Origin: Segatella paludivivens DSM 17968 = JCM 13650
GTDB lineage: Bacteria; Bacteroidota; Bacteroidia; Bacteroidales; Bacteroidaceae
Length of the DNA stretch: 37,504 nt
NCBI RefSeq assembly: GCF_000373185.1
Contig: NZ_KB890640.1
Location: 1-37,504, forward strand
Reading direction: 5' to 3'
Part shown: piece by piece, positions 9,393 to 19,260 of the stretch
Numbering within the stretch: the stretch's first letter is position 1
Layout of the letters: each line of letters starts with the position of its first letter
Made by a program: the position numbers and the translations under genes
Notes under the pieces: model-generated
What the model was told of the DNA's origin: nothing
The model's database searches: none
Seen by the model: the letters and a program-made list of their open reading frames with translations, nothing else

Positions 9393-11042
9393 ATGGTAAA
9401 GAAGTTTTTACGAGGTATCAATGTATCATTTTTATTATTGATTATTATTTCTACGTTTTGTTCATGTGCTAACGAAATGAATGTTTTTGAAGATAATAAA
9501 CAAATAAACTTTTCCGTATCTGTCCCAGAATGGAAGAGTACTGATTCTTCTACTACTATGAAAAGTTCACGCGCAATGCCAATAGCAGGCACATCATTAA
9601 GCACTTCTAATACATTTAACTTAATAGCAGACCAAAATGACGGAGCTGGTAATTACAGTACATTGATAAATAGTCAAACTGTTACTTGTACCAATAATTT
9701 ATGGAAAACATCAAATAATTATTATTGGTCAGGGATAGCTACTAAGACTATAAACTTCTACGCATACTACCCTACCACTATTTCTACCAGTATTACTCAT
9801 ACAGCAGGCTCTGCGCCAATTTTATACTATATAGTTTCTGATAATGTAGCTAATCAAGTAGATATAATGACATCTACAGGGACGAATGTTAGTGGGAATA
9901 CTAATTCTGCTACGCCATTAACTTTTAATCATATTTTTGCGGCCGTACAATTTAATATAGGTAGTTCGGGTATGCCTAATGGTACAATAACAGGTATTGC
10001 GTTGAATAATATATTATATAAGGGAACTTATAACTTTAATGGAACTTGGACTCAAGATGCAACGGTAAAAAAGTCTTTCTCACAAACAGTATCATCTTCT
10101 ACAAGTGCCGGTACAGCAATAACATCAGGCACTACAACCTTTATGATGATACCTCAAACACTAGCTAGTGACGCAAGTATAACAGTGACCTATAGTAATG
10201 GTGGCACACTTACAAAATCTATAGCAGGAACATGGAATGCTGGAAAAATATATACTTACAATATTTCAAAAACTATACCTGTTGCGAATTTTGATTATAC
10301 TGGTAATGTTCAGACTTACACAGTCCCTCTTACAGGAACTTACAAATTAGAAGTTTGGGGCGCTCAAGGTTCTTCGGGATGGTCTGGCGGCATAAGTGCA
10401 AATGGAGGTTATAGTTATGGAAATATTTATCTAACGACTGGAGCAGTACTTTATATCTATACAGGAGGATCTGTAGCTTATAATACTTTTAATGGCGGTA
10501 GTGAAACCTATAATGGTGGAGGAAAAGGTGCTGCACCTGGAGGAGGTGCTTCTCATATAGCCACAACAAACAGAGGGGTATTAAGTAATTATAAAAATTA
10601 TCAATCAGAAGTATTGATTGTCGCTGGAGGTGCAGGAGGAGTAGAATGGAGTGGTACCGGTGGCTTTGGCGGAGGTTTGAATGGGGGGAATGGAAATTCA
10701 CAACAAAGTAGTGATTTTGCAGCTTCAGCATCGGCATATGGTGGTAGTCAAACTTCAGGTGGTGCTTCCGTAGCTCAATCTACATCTGTCTATCCAAGTC
10801 CTAATACATTAGTAGATGGTAGCTTCGGGCAGGGGGGGTATGGATATCAAAGTTCTCTCAATGATTATGGTGCAGGCGGAGGCGGCGGTTGGTACGGTGG
10901 CGGTGGTACCTCGTATTCTGGTGCTGGTGGCGGTGGTTCTGGACATTTAGGTTCAAATCTAATAAGTGGAACAACAGGTATGAGCAATGGCGTTCGTTCC
11001 GGTAATGGCTACGCTAGAATAACTTTCGTTTCAGCCAATTAA
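9393..11042 (+). CDS. Fimbrillin-like lipoprotein with glycine-rich domain (array gene 6)
   Basis: 549 residues, Cys25. The region after the lipobox is two residues shorter (FEDNKQ), putting the conserved Arg at 60. Fimbrillin block A is SLSTSNTF, B is the ISTSITHTAG form, and C is the second type (FNIGSSGMPNG). The glycine-rich tip (298-549) is nearly the same as that of the gene at 25820, 16 kb away, through YSYGNIYL, KGAAPGGGASHIATTN, GGAGGVEWSG and GAGGGGGWYGGGGTSYSG. Block B differs between the two genes. The Cys-less KLEVWGAQG type ends in GSGHLGSNLISG and GYARITFVSAN. Confidence 0.92.
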   Translation: MVKKFLRGINVSFLLLIIISTFCSCANEMNVFEDNKQINFSVSVPEWKSTDSSTTMKSSRAMPIAGTSLSTSNTFNLIADQNDGAGNYSTLINSQTVTCTNNLWKTSNNYYWSGIATKTINFYAYYPTTISTSITHTAGSAPILYYIVSDNVANQVDIMTSTGTNVSGNTNSATPLTFNHIFAAVQFNIGSSGMPNGTITGIALNNILYKGTYNFNGTWTQDATVKKSFSQTVSSSTSAGTAITSGTTTFMMIPQTLASDASITVTYSNGGTLTKSIAGTWNAGKIYTYNISKTIPVANFDYTGNVQTYTVPLTGTYKLEVWGAQGSSGWSGGISANGGYSYGNIYLTTGAVLYIYTGGSVAYNTFNGGSETYNGGGKGAAPGGGASHIATTNRGVLSNYKNYQSEVLIVAGGAGGVEWSGTGGFGGGLNGGNGNSQQSSDFAASASAYGGSQTSGGASVAQSTSVYPSPNTLVDGSFGQGGYGYQSSLNDYGAGGGGGWYGGGGTSYSGAGGGGSGHLGSNLISGTTGMSNGVRSGNGYARITFVSAN

Positions 11043-11059
11043 ATTCCCGTTCTCAATCC

Positions 11060-11090
11060 TTTTCTCTTCTCTCGCGGAGAGAAGAGAAAA
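11060..11090 (+). repeat. Cassette palindrome 7
   Basis: 14-bp perfect arms (TTTTCTCTTCTCTC and complement), GCG at 11074-11076. The spacer is GAATTGAGAA instead of GGATTGAGTT, matching the break in homology at the start of the gene at 11101. Confidence 0.95.
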
Positions 11091-11100
11091 GAATTGAGAA

Positions 11101-13734
11101 ATGTGTAGTAAGAATAGATATAAGAAGAACTCTTTATTATCATTATTTATAGTATCAATTGCAATAGTACTTCTATGCTCATGCTCAAATGAAGACTTTG
11201 TATATTCTGATTTATCCACAAATAAGATTTCATTTAAAGCCATTGCTTCAGCCTCTTGGACTAATGGTAATTCTAATAGTTCATCCGCAGAATCCAAAAT
11301 AAGTCGTGCCGTTTGTCAAAGTAATGAGCATGGTCCTATTATTGTGAAATCAGAGCTGAAGCATGCACTTTACCTGCACCCTGTAATACAAATAGGAATA
11401 CATATACTGAATTCCAAAGATAAGCCTGTAACTAAAAGTGGAACACGTATCCTGGACGAGTCAACCGAAACTGTCATTCCTACCCGTGGAGCTCCTTACG
11501 TATCTGCCAATATGATTAATTCATTTGGCGTTCTTGCCTACAGGACACCAAGTACTGCTACAGATGTAAGTGGTACAGCACCGGATTTCATAAATGATCA
11601 ACAAGTTAGTACTTCTGGAAACATCTGGAAAACGGGTACTGACTATTTCTGGCCAGACAATGGTGATAAACTGTCTTTCTTCGCCTATACTCCTTTTGGT
11701 AACAATGATGTGAACGTTGCGAGTGCTTCGTCAACTGGTACCCCATCTATAACATATGCAGCTAACACTGATGTAACGAAACAACCTGACCTGATGGTTG
11801 CGAAGACATTAAATCAGACAAGAAATACCACATCCATTGCGGCAGGAGTTGATATGTCATTTTCACATATTCTTACAGCCATAACTTTTGCCGTTGGTAA
11901 GGATATGGTGCCTGGTGTATTCAAGAGTATATCAATAAAAAACGCAATAACTACAGCTACCTATAATCTTTCTACTAATACTTGGAACACAAGTAGTGGT
12001 ACAAGTACAGGCAATGTAATTATAAATCTGAATGGTACTACAGGTATCACCATTGATGGTACATCTGATGTTGCTCTAACAAGTGGTACGACCACTATGA
12101 TGATGATACCCCAAGCTTTTGCATCTGGTAGTACTGCTGTCATTGAGGCTGTATTCAATAATGGAAACGGAGATAAGACTCTTACAGCCTCTCTGGCAGG
12201 AACTGCATGGAGTTCTGGTACATCTATTATATATAAGTTGTCAACATCTTCGGTTAATACTATGACATTAGGAGCTATTTCCTACCCTAGTTCTTGGGGA
12301 GGAACTGCGTCGCCGATTTCAAGTTTTAACAGCGGAGAAGCTGTTGGTATATATGTAGTGGATCAGAACAACAATATAAAGAATTCAAATGTAAAAGCTT
12401 CTTATAATGGCAGTAGTTGGATTTTAGATAATAACATTTTATTTTCTCCACAGTATAAGTATTTTGCTTATTATCCGTATAAATCACCTCAAACATCAAG
12501 CGTTACTGCTGCGGCAACTTCAGCTGATGCATTTTTTACTAATATCATTTCTAATTGGTCTGTTACAGCAAATCAAAACACAGCAAGTGATTTTAAAGGA
12601 AATGACCTACAAGTTGCAATGGGAACAATAAGCAGTACTGCAAGCAGTATTACTTTTGATATGGCACACAAAATGGGACTAGCTGTTATAACTCTAGGAA
12701 CAAAGAGTGTTCCTACAACAAGGACATACACTGGGGGAAATTCAACATATTCCGATTCTTCAGATAAGACAATAGTTACCGCATCAAGTAATTTTTCGGG
12801 AAATCAACCTTTGCTTTATAATAATAAGTATTATTATATAGCAAAGGCAGGTTCGGGTACTACATTCAATAGCATTACTGCAGATAATGATGCTTGGTCT
12901 GCCCCACTTTCAACAACTATATCATCAGGGAGCTATTCAGCATTGACAGCGACAAATACAAGCCGAACTTTTTATAATTTCATAGCAAATTTCAACTATA
13001 CAGGTGCTGCTCAAAGTTTTACAATCCCTTTATATGGAACAAGTAATTTGGAAGTTTGGGGAGCTTCAGGAGGCTCTGCAACATACAATACGACAGTAGC
13101 AGGAGGTCAAGGTGGATATTCTACTGGTAATATAAAATTGTCCAAAGACAAAATATTATATATATCAGTTGGTGGTGTTGGCTCGAATGGTACTACTATG
13201 AATACAACTTTAGGTGGCTGGAATGGCGGAGCATCACGTGTTGGAACAAATCCGGATCATATAGTTGGTGGTGGCGGCGGATGTACATCTATTCAATCCA
13301 CATTAATAGGAGATGGTCAATTAAAGAATTATGAATCTGTGAAAAACGTAGATGTATTAATTGTTGCAGGTGGTGGCGGTGGTGGATTTTGGCATACGGT
13401 TTCTAATTTTTCAGGAATTGGAGGATCTGGTGGAGGTGCAAATGGTGGTAATGGAACTAGTGGATTTATAGGGACTCCACAACCTTGGGGTAGTGGAGGA
13501 ACACAAACTAGTGGTGGAACCAACTCCTATAATGAACCAGGATCTTTTGGAATGGGTGGTGGTGACCAAAACCTTCATGCAGGTGGTGGTGGTGGCTGGT
13601 ATGGTGGTGGCGCAGGATATGGCGGCGCAGGTGGAGGGTCTGGATATGTAGGTGGAGTAACGAATAGCAATATGATGAATGGCATCAGATCAGGTTATGG
13701 TTACGCCCGAATAACCTTCGTTTCTGCCAATTAA
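11101..13734 (+). CDS. Two-domain fimbrillin lipoprotein with glycine-rich tip; divergent N-terminus (array gene 7)
   Basis: 877 residues, the largest gene here. The signal peptide is unlike the others (MCSKNRYKKNSLL, lipobox LCSC with Cys28). The first Mfa-like domain runs to about residue 400, with SRA Arg69, PTRGAP Arg129, FWPDNGDKLSFFAYTP and MMMIPQAF. A second fimbrillin-like domain (about 405-628) contains FNSGEAVGIYVVD, KYFAYYPY, DLQVAMG and FDMAHKMG, typical of full-length Mfa-like proteins. The glycine-rich tip (629-877) is a close homologue of that in the gene at 31218 (GASRVGTNPDHIVGGGGGC, GGGDQNLHAGGGGGWYGG). A foreign fimbrillin with an array-type tip, or the reverse, is inferred. 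Promoter and 3' geometry are as for its neighbours. Confidence 0.9.
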   Translation: MCSKNRYKKNSLLSLFIVSIAIVLLCSCSNEDFVYSDLSTNKISFKAIASASWTNGNSNSSSAESKISRAVCQSNEHGPIIVKSELKHALYLHPVIQIGIHILNSKDKPVTKSGTRILDESTETVIPTRGAPYVSANMINSFGVLAYRTPSTATDVSGTAPDFINDQQVSTSGNIWKTGTDYFWPDNGDKLSFFAYTPFGNNDVNVASASSTGTPSITYAANTDVTKQPDLMVAKTLNQTRNTTSIAAGVDMSFSHILTAITFAVGKDMVPGVFKSISIKNAITTATYNLSTNTWNTSSGTSTGNVIINLNGTTGITIDGTSDVALTSGTTTMMMIPQAFASGSTAVIEAVFNNGNGDKTLTASLAGTAWSSGTSIIYKLSTSSVNTMTLGAISYPSSWGGTASPISSFNSGEAVGIYVVDQNNNIKNSNVKASYNGSSWILDNNILFSPQYKYFAYYPYKSPQTSSVTAAATSADAFFTNIISNWSVTANQNTASDFKGNDLQVAMGTISSTASSITFDMAHKMGLAVITLGTKSVPTTRTYTGGNSTYSDSSDKTIVTASSNFSGNQPLLYNNKYYYIAKAGSGTTFNSITADNDAWSAPLSTTISSGSYSALTATNTSRTFYNFIANFNYTGAAQSFTIPLYGTSNLEVWGASGGSATYNTTVAGGQGGYSTGNIKLSKDKILYISVGGVGSNGTTMNTTLGGWNGGASRVGTNPDHIVGGGGGCTSIQSTLIGDGQLKNYESVKNVDVLIVAGGGGGGFWHTVSNFSGIGGSGGGANGGNGTSGFIGTPQPWGSGGTQTSGGTNSYNEPGSFGMGGGDQNLHAGGGGGWYGGGAGYGGAGGGSGYVGGVTNSNMMNGIRSGYGYARITFVSAN

Positions 13735-13752
13735 ATATCTGTTCTCAATTCT

Positions 13753-13781
13753 TTTCTCTTCTCTCGCGGAGAGAAGAGAAA
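13753..13781 (+). repeat. Cassette palindrome 8
   Basis: 13-bp arms, GCG at 13766-13768, AAGGA 7 nt before the ATG at 13792; 18 nt after the preceding stop. Confidence 0.95.
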
Positions 13782-13791
13782 GGATTGAGTT

Positions 13792-15597
13792 ATGGTAAAA
13801 AAGTTTTTGCGAGGTATAAATATATCACTTTTATTATTAATTATTATTTCTACGTTTTATTCATGTGCAAACGAAATAAATGTTTTTGAAGAAAATAATA
13901 ATAAACAAATTAACTTCTTTGTATCTGTACCTCAATGGAAGAATACAGATTCGTTGGCAACTACGAATACTTCACGCGCAACACCTATTACGGACAACTC
14001 ATTTGGTACAGATAAAAGTTTTAACTTAATTGCAGACCAAAATGATGGAGCTGGCAACTACAGTACATTGATAGATAAAGAGTCTGTATCTTTTACTAAT
14101 AACATATGGCAGACAACTCCTTATCATTATTATTGGTCAGGAATTGCAAATAAAACTATAAGCTTTTATGCATATTATCCTAGTACTATTAGCAATGTTA
14201 GTCATACAGCAGGCTCATCGCCAATTTTATCCTATACTGTTCCTGATAATGTATCTGATCAAATAGATATAATGACAGCAACAAATAATAATGTTAACGG
14301 TAATACTAATTCTTCTACTCCATTGACTTTTAATCATATATTTGCAGCCATACAGTTTAATATAGGTAGTTCTGGCATGCCTAACGGTACTATCACAGGT
14401 ATTTCTTTAAATAACATATTGTATAAGGGCACTTATAACTTTAATGGAACATGGACACAGGATTCAACAACAAAAAAGTCTTTCTCTCAAACTGTATCAT
14501 CTTCAACAACTGCCGGTACAACTATCACATCAGGTGCAACAACTTTTATGATGATGCCTCAAACACTAGGTAGTGATGCAAGTATAACAGTTACTTATAG
14601 TAATGGTGGCACACTTACGAAATCAATATCAAGTACATGGACAGCAGGGAACATATATATATATAATGTTTCGAAAACAATACCTTTAGCTGCTTTTGAT
14701 TACACGGGGTATGTTCAGACATATACGACACCTTTAGATGGAATATATAAAATAGAATGTTGGGGGGCCTCAGGTGGTACTGCTAGTAGTTCTTTAGCAG
14801 GAAGAGGAGGATATGTTTCAGGAAATTTAAAGCTAGAAAAGAATAAAATAATATATGTATATGTTGGCGGCTATGGAAATACAATAACATCAACAGGACA
14901 TACAGATACAACCCCAGGAGGTTATAATGGTGGAGGTACATGTGTTAATTCTGCTGCAGGAGGTGGAGGTGCCACAGATATAAGACTAATCGGTGGAAAT
15001 TGGAATGACTTCAGTTCTTTAAAATCTAGGATTATGGTTGCAGGAGGCGGAGGCGGAGAAAATAATTATTCGGATACGTATGGTCCACAGACAACACGAG
15101 GTGGATGTGGCGGTGGTCTACAGGGAGGTAGCACAATATCAAGAGTTAATAACATAACGATGCCTGGCGGAACACAAACATCTGGTGGAATAACAAATCA
15201 ATACACATCGCAAACAAAAGGTGAAAACGGAAAATTTGGAATTGGTGGTAATTCCTCATCCAACTATGGTGGTGGTGGTGGTGGTGGATACTATGGTGGT
15301 GCAGGTGGATGTAATGTCCCGAAAGAGAGTAGTAATGCTTCATTGTCTGGTGGAGAAATGCCAGGTTCAGGTGGTTCTTCTTTTATATCAGGGTATACTG
15401 GTTGTAATGCGATATTAGAATCATCAACATCTGATAAGATTCTATCCGCAAATTCTCCCAATCATTATTCTGGGTATATATTTATAAATATGCAAATGTT
15501 AGCAGGAACGGCATCAATGATGTCTCCAACTGGGTCTGTAGAAACTGGGCATGGGGGCAACGGTTACGCCAGAATAACCTTTGTTTCAGCTAATTAA
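13792..15597 (+). CDS. Fimbrillin-like lipoprotein with glycine-rich domain (array gene 8)
   Basis: 601 residues, lipobox YSC (Cys25), conserved Arg62 (NTSRAT). Block combination: TDKSF-type A, ISNVSHTAG B, second-type C (FNIGSSGMPNG, TFMMMPQTL). The tip (300-601) belongs to the Cys-pair subtype (KIECWGASGG and SGYTGCNAI). A run of six GGT codons plus GGA (15268-15288) encodes seven consecutive glycines, in a setting where slippage would stay in frame. It ends with GYARITFVSAN 17 nt before the next palindrome. Confidence 0.92.
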   Translation: MVKKFLRGINISLLLLIIISTFYSCANEINVFEENNNKQINFFVSVPQWKNTDSLATTNTSRATPITDNSFGTDKSFNLIADQNDGAGNYSTLIDKESVSFTNNIWQTTPYHYYWSGIANKTISFYAYYPSTISNVSHTAGSSPILSYTVPDNVSDQIDIMTATNNNVNGNTNSSTPLTFNHIFAAIQFNIGSSGMPNGTITGISLNNILYKGTYNFNGTWTQDSTTKKSFSQTVSSSTTAGTTITSGATTFMMMPQTLGSDASITVTYSNGGTLTKSISSTWTAGNIYIYNVSKTIPLAAFDYTGYVQTYTTPLDGIYKIECWGASGGTASSSLAGRGGYVSGNLKLEKNKIIYVYVGGYGNTITSTGHTDTTPGGYNGGGTCVNSAAGGGGATDIRLIGGNWNDFSSLKSRIMVAGGGGGENNYSDTYGPQTTRGGCGGGLQGGSTISRVNNITMPGGTQTSGGITNQYTSQTKGENGKFGIGGNSSSNYGGGGGGGYYGGAGGCNVPKESSNASLSGGEMPGSGGSSFISGYTGCNAILESSTSDKILSANSPNHYSGYIFINMQMLAGTASMMSPTGSVETGHGGNGYARITFVSAN

Positions 15598-15614
15598 ATA
15601 CCTATTTCCATTCT

Positions 15615-15643
15615 TTTCTCTTCTCTCGCGGAGAGAAGAGAAA
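15615..15643 (+). repeat. Cassette palindrome 9
   Basis: 13-bp arms, GCG at 15628-15630, AAGGA 7 nt before the ATG at 15654. Confidence 0.95.
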
Positions 15644-15653
15644 GGATTGAGTT

Positions 15654-17348
15654 ATGATAAGAACGTTTTTGCGAGGTATTAATGTATCATTTTTATTATT
15701 AATTATTTTTTCTACGTTTTGTTCATGTGCAAACGAAATAAATATTTTTGGAGAAAACAATAATGAACAAATTAACTTTTCTGTATCTGTACCCAAATGG
15801 GAGAATACAGATTCATTGGCAACTACGAAAACTTCACGTGCAATGCCAGTAGGAGGAACATCATTAAGCACTTCCAATTCATTTAACTTAATTGCAGACC
15901 AAAATGACGGAACTGGCAATTACAGTACATTGATAGATAAAAAGTCTGTATCTTTCACTAATAACATATGGCAGACATCTCCTTCTCATTATTATTGGTC
16001 AGGAACTGCAAATAAAACTATAAGCTTTTATGCATATTATCCTAGTACTATTAGTAATGTTATTCATGCAGCAGGCTCATCTCCTACTTTATCTTATACA
16101 GTTTCTGATAATGTATCTGATCAATTAGATATAATGACAGCTACAAATAATAATGTTAGCGGCAATACTAATTCTTCTACATTATTGACTTTTAACCATA
16201 TATTTGCAGCAATTCAATTTTCAGTAGGAAGTGCAGGAATTGGCAGTGGAACAATCTCCTCAATATCAATTGGTAATGTTGCCAATTCAGGAACATATAC
16301 ATTTGGTAGTGGTTGGTCAAATGTGACAGGTTCTAAAACATTCACTATCTCACAATCAAAGACAATTACGGGAACTTCAGGAGAAGATATTTATTCTGGT
16401 TCATATACTTTGATGATGATTCCACAAGCAATAAATAATGTTACTATAACTATTACTTATAGCAATGGTGGGACATTAACAAAAGTTATATCAGGATCAT
16501 GGAAAGCAGGAAATACATATAATTACAAAATCTCATATATCAGAGAATATAATTATACGGGTAATGTGCAATCATTTTCCGCTCCAATCTCTGGTACTTA
16601 TAAAATAGAATGCTGGGGAGCACAAGGAGGGACACTCGGATCACTAGATACAGAAATAGGTGGAACCGGTGGTTATACTACTGGTGAAATTAAATTATCA
16701 AAAGGAACAGCTTTGTATGTATATGTTGGGCAACAAGGACAAGCAACTCTAGGTGGAACAATTAGTGGAGGTGGATGGAACGGTGGTGGCAACGGCGATG
16801 CAACAGGATATACTGGGAATGGAAGAACTGGAGGAGGTGGATCTACTGATATAAGAGTATTAACAGGAGCTTGGAATGATTCAAAATCACTTAATTCTCG
16901 TATTATGGTTGCTGGAGCTGGTGGAGGCGGAGGTGGAAATGGACTTGCTGGAGGAGCTGGAGGTTTATCTGGTTACAATGGTTCAATATCTACTGCAGGA
17001 AGGGGGGGAACTCAAAGTGCTGGTGGTTCTGGTGGCTCTGGTTCTTGGGGTAATGCAACAGCTGGTGGACTTGGATATGGAGGGACTGGCTGTAGTTATG
17101 CAAGCGGTGGTGGAAGTGGATATTATGGTGGCGGCGGTGGTGCAAGAGATTTATATGACGGAAATGGTGGTGGAGGTTCTTCATATATATCGGGGCAATC
17201 TGGCTGTTCTATTTATTCTTCTACTTATATATTTTCAAAGACTTCAATATCAGATAGTAAAACTACAATATTATCTCCAACAGGATTACTAGAAACAGGG
17301 CATTCTGGTAATGGTTATGCAAGAATAACCTTTGTTTCTGCGAATTAA
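15654..17348 (+). CDS. Fimbrillin-like lipoprotein with glycine-rich domain (array gene 9)
   Basis: 564 residues, signal MIRTFLRGIN, Cys25, Arg62. Block A is a recombinant: it begins in the SLSTSN form and switches, across the shared FNLIADQNDG stretch, to the STLIDKKSVSFTNNIWQT form. B is ISNVIHAAG and C is the third type (FSVGSAGIGSG, GEDIYSGSYTLMMIPQ). The tip (298-564) is of the Cys-pair subtype (KIECWGAQGG and SGQSGCSIY) with GGGWNGGGNG, GGGGSTDIRV and GGGSGYYGGGGG. It ends GYARITFVSAN. A surface adhesin function is inferred only. Confidence 0.92.
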   Translation: MIRTFLRGINVSFLLLIIFSTFCSCANEINIFGENNNEQINFSVSVPKWENTDSLATTKTSRAMPVGGTSLSTSNSFNLIADQNDGTGNYSTLIDKKSVSFTNNIWQTSPSHYYWSGTANKTISFYAYYPSTISNVIHAAGSSPTLSYTVSDNVSDQLDIMTATNNNVSGNTNSSTLLTFNHIFAAIQFSVGSAGIGSGTISSISIGNVANSGTYTFGSGWSNVTGSKTFTISQSKTITGTSGEDIYSGSYTLMMIPQAINNVTITITYSNGGTLTKVISGSWKAGNTYNYKISYIREYNYTGNVQSFSAPISGTYKIECWGAQGGTLGSLDTEIGGTGGYTTGEIKLSKGTALYVYVGQQGQATLGGTISGGGWNGGGNGDATGYTGNGRTGGGGSTDIRVLTGAWNDSKSLNSRIMVAGAGGGGGGNGLAGGAGGLSGYNGSISTAGRGGTQSAGGSGGSGSWGNATAGGLGYGGTGCSYASGGGSGYYGGGGGARDLYDGNGGGGSSYISGQSGCSIYSSTYIFSKTSISDSKTTILSPTGLLETGHSGNGYARITFVSAN

Positions 17349-17365
17349 ATACTGATTCTTTATTG

Positions 17366-17394
17366 TTTCTCTTCTCTCGCGGAGAGAAGAGAAA
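17366..17394 (+). repeat. Cassette palindrome 10
   Basis: 13-bp arms, GCG at 17379-17381, AAGGA 7 nt before the ATG at 17405; 17 nt after the preceding stop. Confidence 0.95.
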
Positions 17395-17404
17395 GGATTG
17401 AGTT

Positions 17405-19204
17405 ATGGGAAAGAAGTTTTTGCGAGGTATCAATGAATCACTTTTATTATTAATTATTATTTCTACATTTTGTTCATGTGCGAACGAAATGAATGTTTTT
17501 GAAGAAAATAATAATAAACAAATTAACTTTTCTATTTCGGTGCCCGAATGGAAGAATACGGATTCATTGGGAACTACGAAAACTTCACGCGCAATGCCAG
17601 TAGGAGGCACATCATTAAGCACTTCCAATATATTTAATTTAATAGCAGACCAAAATGATGGAGCAGGTAACTACACTACAATAATAAATAGTCAAGCAGT
17701 TAGTTATACCAATAATATATGGAAAATATCAAAGGATTATTATTGGTCAGGAATAGCTAACAAAACTATAAGCTTTTATGCATATTTTCCTAGTACTATT
17801 AGTAATGTTAGTCATACAGCAGGCTCTTCGCCTACTTTGTCTTATACAGTTCCTGATAATGTATCTGACCAAATAGATATAATGACAGCTACAAATAATA
17901 ATGTTAGTGGGAATACCAATACTTCTACTCCATTGACTTTTAATCATATATTTGCTGCTGTGAAATTTTGTTCAGGGAGTTTAGGATTACCAAGTGGAAA
18001 TAATACTATTCTAAAAATAAAAGGAGTACAATATAAAGGAATATATACATTCAATAATGGATGGGTAAATTCAGCGGATAGAAAAGACTTTTATCAAAAT
18101 GTGAACTTATCAACATTTGGTGTTTCTACTAATATAACTAATGATGGAGCAACATTTATGATGTTACCACAAACATTTAGTAATATTACTATAGAAGTAA
18201 CATATAATAATGGACTAGTGCTAAGTAAAACGATTAGTGGGAAATGGGAGGCTAATAATGTATATACATATAATCTTTCTAAAACTATAACTACAGAATA
18301 TGGATTTAACGGTAATTACCAAACATTTACGGCTCCTTACTCTGGAGTTTATAAAATAGAATGTTGGGGGGCTTCAGGGGGAGATTTGAATACATATAAA
18401 GGTGGTAAAGGCGCATACACAAATGGAAATATAACATTAAATAAAGATCAATTACTATATTTATATATTGGAGAATTAGGAGGACGGACTTCAAATCCTT
18501 CAACTCCATTCAATTCAGGAAGTTGTCAAACTGATAACGGAATAGAATGGCAATGGGGACGAGCTGGAGGTGGAGCTACAGACATAAGGTTGGTTTCTGG
18601 AACTTGGAACGACTTTAATAGCTTAAAGTCTAGAATAATGGTAGCTGGTGGTGGTGGAGGTGCTGATAATAGAAATTGCACAGAGATAGGAAGTACAACA
18701 AGCCCATATTATGGAGATGGAAATGGTGGTTATGGCGGAGCGCTAATTGGCGGCGACGGAACAACAGAAAATCATATTAATCCCTTAAATAATATTGTTG
18801 GCGGATATTTTACTGACACAGGTGCGACTCAAACTTCAGCAGGATATTGTACAGCTTACTTGCCATATACGAATAGTGGATATGGAGGAGGGTTCGGATT
18901 TTCTAATGGTAATGCTCAAGCTGGAGGTGGTGGTGGATATTATGGAGGGGCGTCATTATTACATTGTGGCGGTTCTGGTGGATCTTCTTTCATATCAGGT
19001 TATCTTGGTTGCAATGCCATTGATCCATCATCAACATCAGATAAAATTTTACACACCGGATCTTCTGTTCATTATTCAAAGTTTATTTTTACGAATTCAC
19101 AAATGATTGCTGGTAATGCTTCAATGCCTTCACCTTCAGGTGGAACAGAAATAGGACATACGGGCAATGGTCACGCCCGAATAACTTTCATTTCTGCAAA
19201 TTAA
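17405..19204 (+). CDS. Fimbrillin-like lipoprotein with glycine-rich domain; unique fimbrillin block (array gene 10)
   Basis: 599 residues, Cys25, Arg62. Blocks A (SLSTSNIF) and B (ISNVSHTAG) are common forms. Block C (about residues 180-297) is found nowhere else in the window: KFCSGSLGLPSGNNTILKI, KGIYTFNNGWVNSADRKDF, TFMMLPQTFSNITIEVTYNN. The tip (298-599) is of the Cys-pair subtype (KIECWGASGG and SGYLGCNAI), with extra cysteines at GSCQTDNG and NCTEIG. It ends GHARITFISAN, where the others have GYA. The stop is 17 nt before the next palindrome. Confidence 0.92.
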   Translation: MGKKFLRGINESLLLLIIISTFCSCANEMNVFEENNNKQINFSISVPEWKNTDSLGTTKTSRAMPVGGTSLSTSNIFNLIADQNDGAGNYTTIINSQAVSYTNNIWKISKDYYWSGIANKTISFYAYFPSTISNVSHTAGSSPTLSYTVPDNVSDQIDIMTATNNNVSGNTNTSTPLTFNHIFAAVKFCSGSLGLPSGNNTILKIKGVQYKGIYTFNNGWVNSADRKDFYQNVNLSTFGVSTNITNDGATFMMLPQTFSNITIEVTYNNGLVLSKTISGKWEANNVYTYNLSKTITTEYGFNGNYQTFTAPYSGVYKIECWGASGGDLNTYKGGKGAYTNGNITLNKDQLLYLYIGELGGRTSNPSTPFNSGSCQTDNGIEWQWGRAGGGATDIRLVSGTWNDFNSLKSRIMVAGGGGGADNRNCTEIGSTTSPYYGDGNGGYGGALIGGDGTTENHINPLNNIVGGYFTDTGATQTSAGYCTAYLPYTNSGYGGGFGFSNGNAQAGGGGGYYGGASLLHCGGSGGSSFISGYLGCNAIDPSSTSDKILHTGSSVHYSKFIFTNSQMIAGNASMPSPSGGTEIGHTGNGHARITFISAN

Positions 19205-19221
19205 ATACCTATTTTCAGTCT

Positions 19222-19250
19222 TTTCTCTTCTCTCGCGGAGAGAAGAGAAA
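19222..19250 (+). repeat. Cassette palindrome 11
   Basis: 13-bp arms, GCG at 19235-19237, AAGGA 7 nt before the ATG at 19261. Confidence 0.95.
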
Positions 19251-19260
19251 GGATTGAGTT

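Noticed and set aside
15146..15343. His-rich minus-strand frame
   Set aside because: It is the antisense of GGT/GGN glycine codons in the tip of the gene at 13792.
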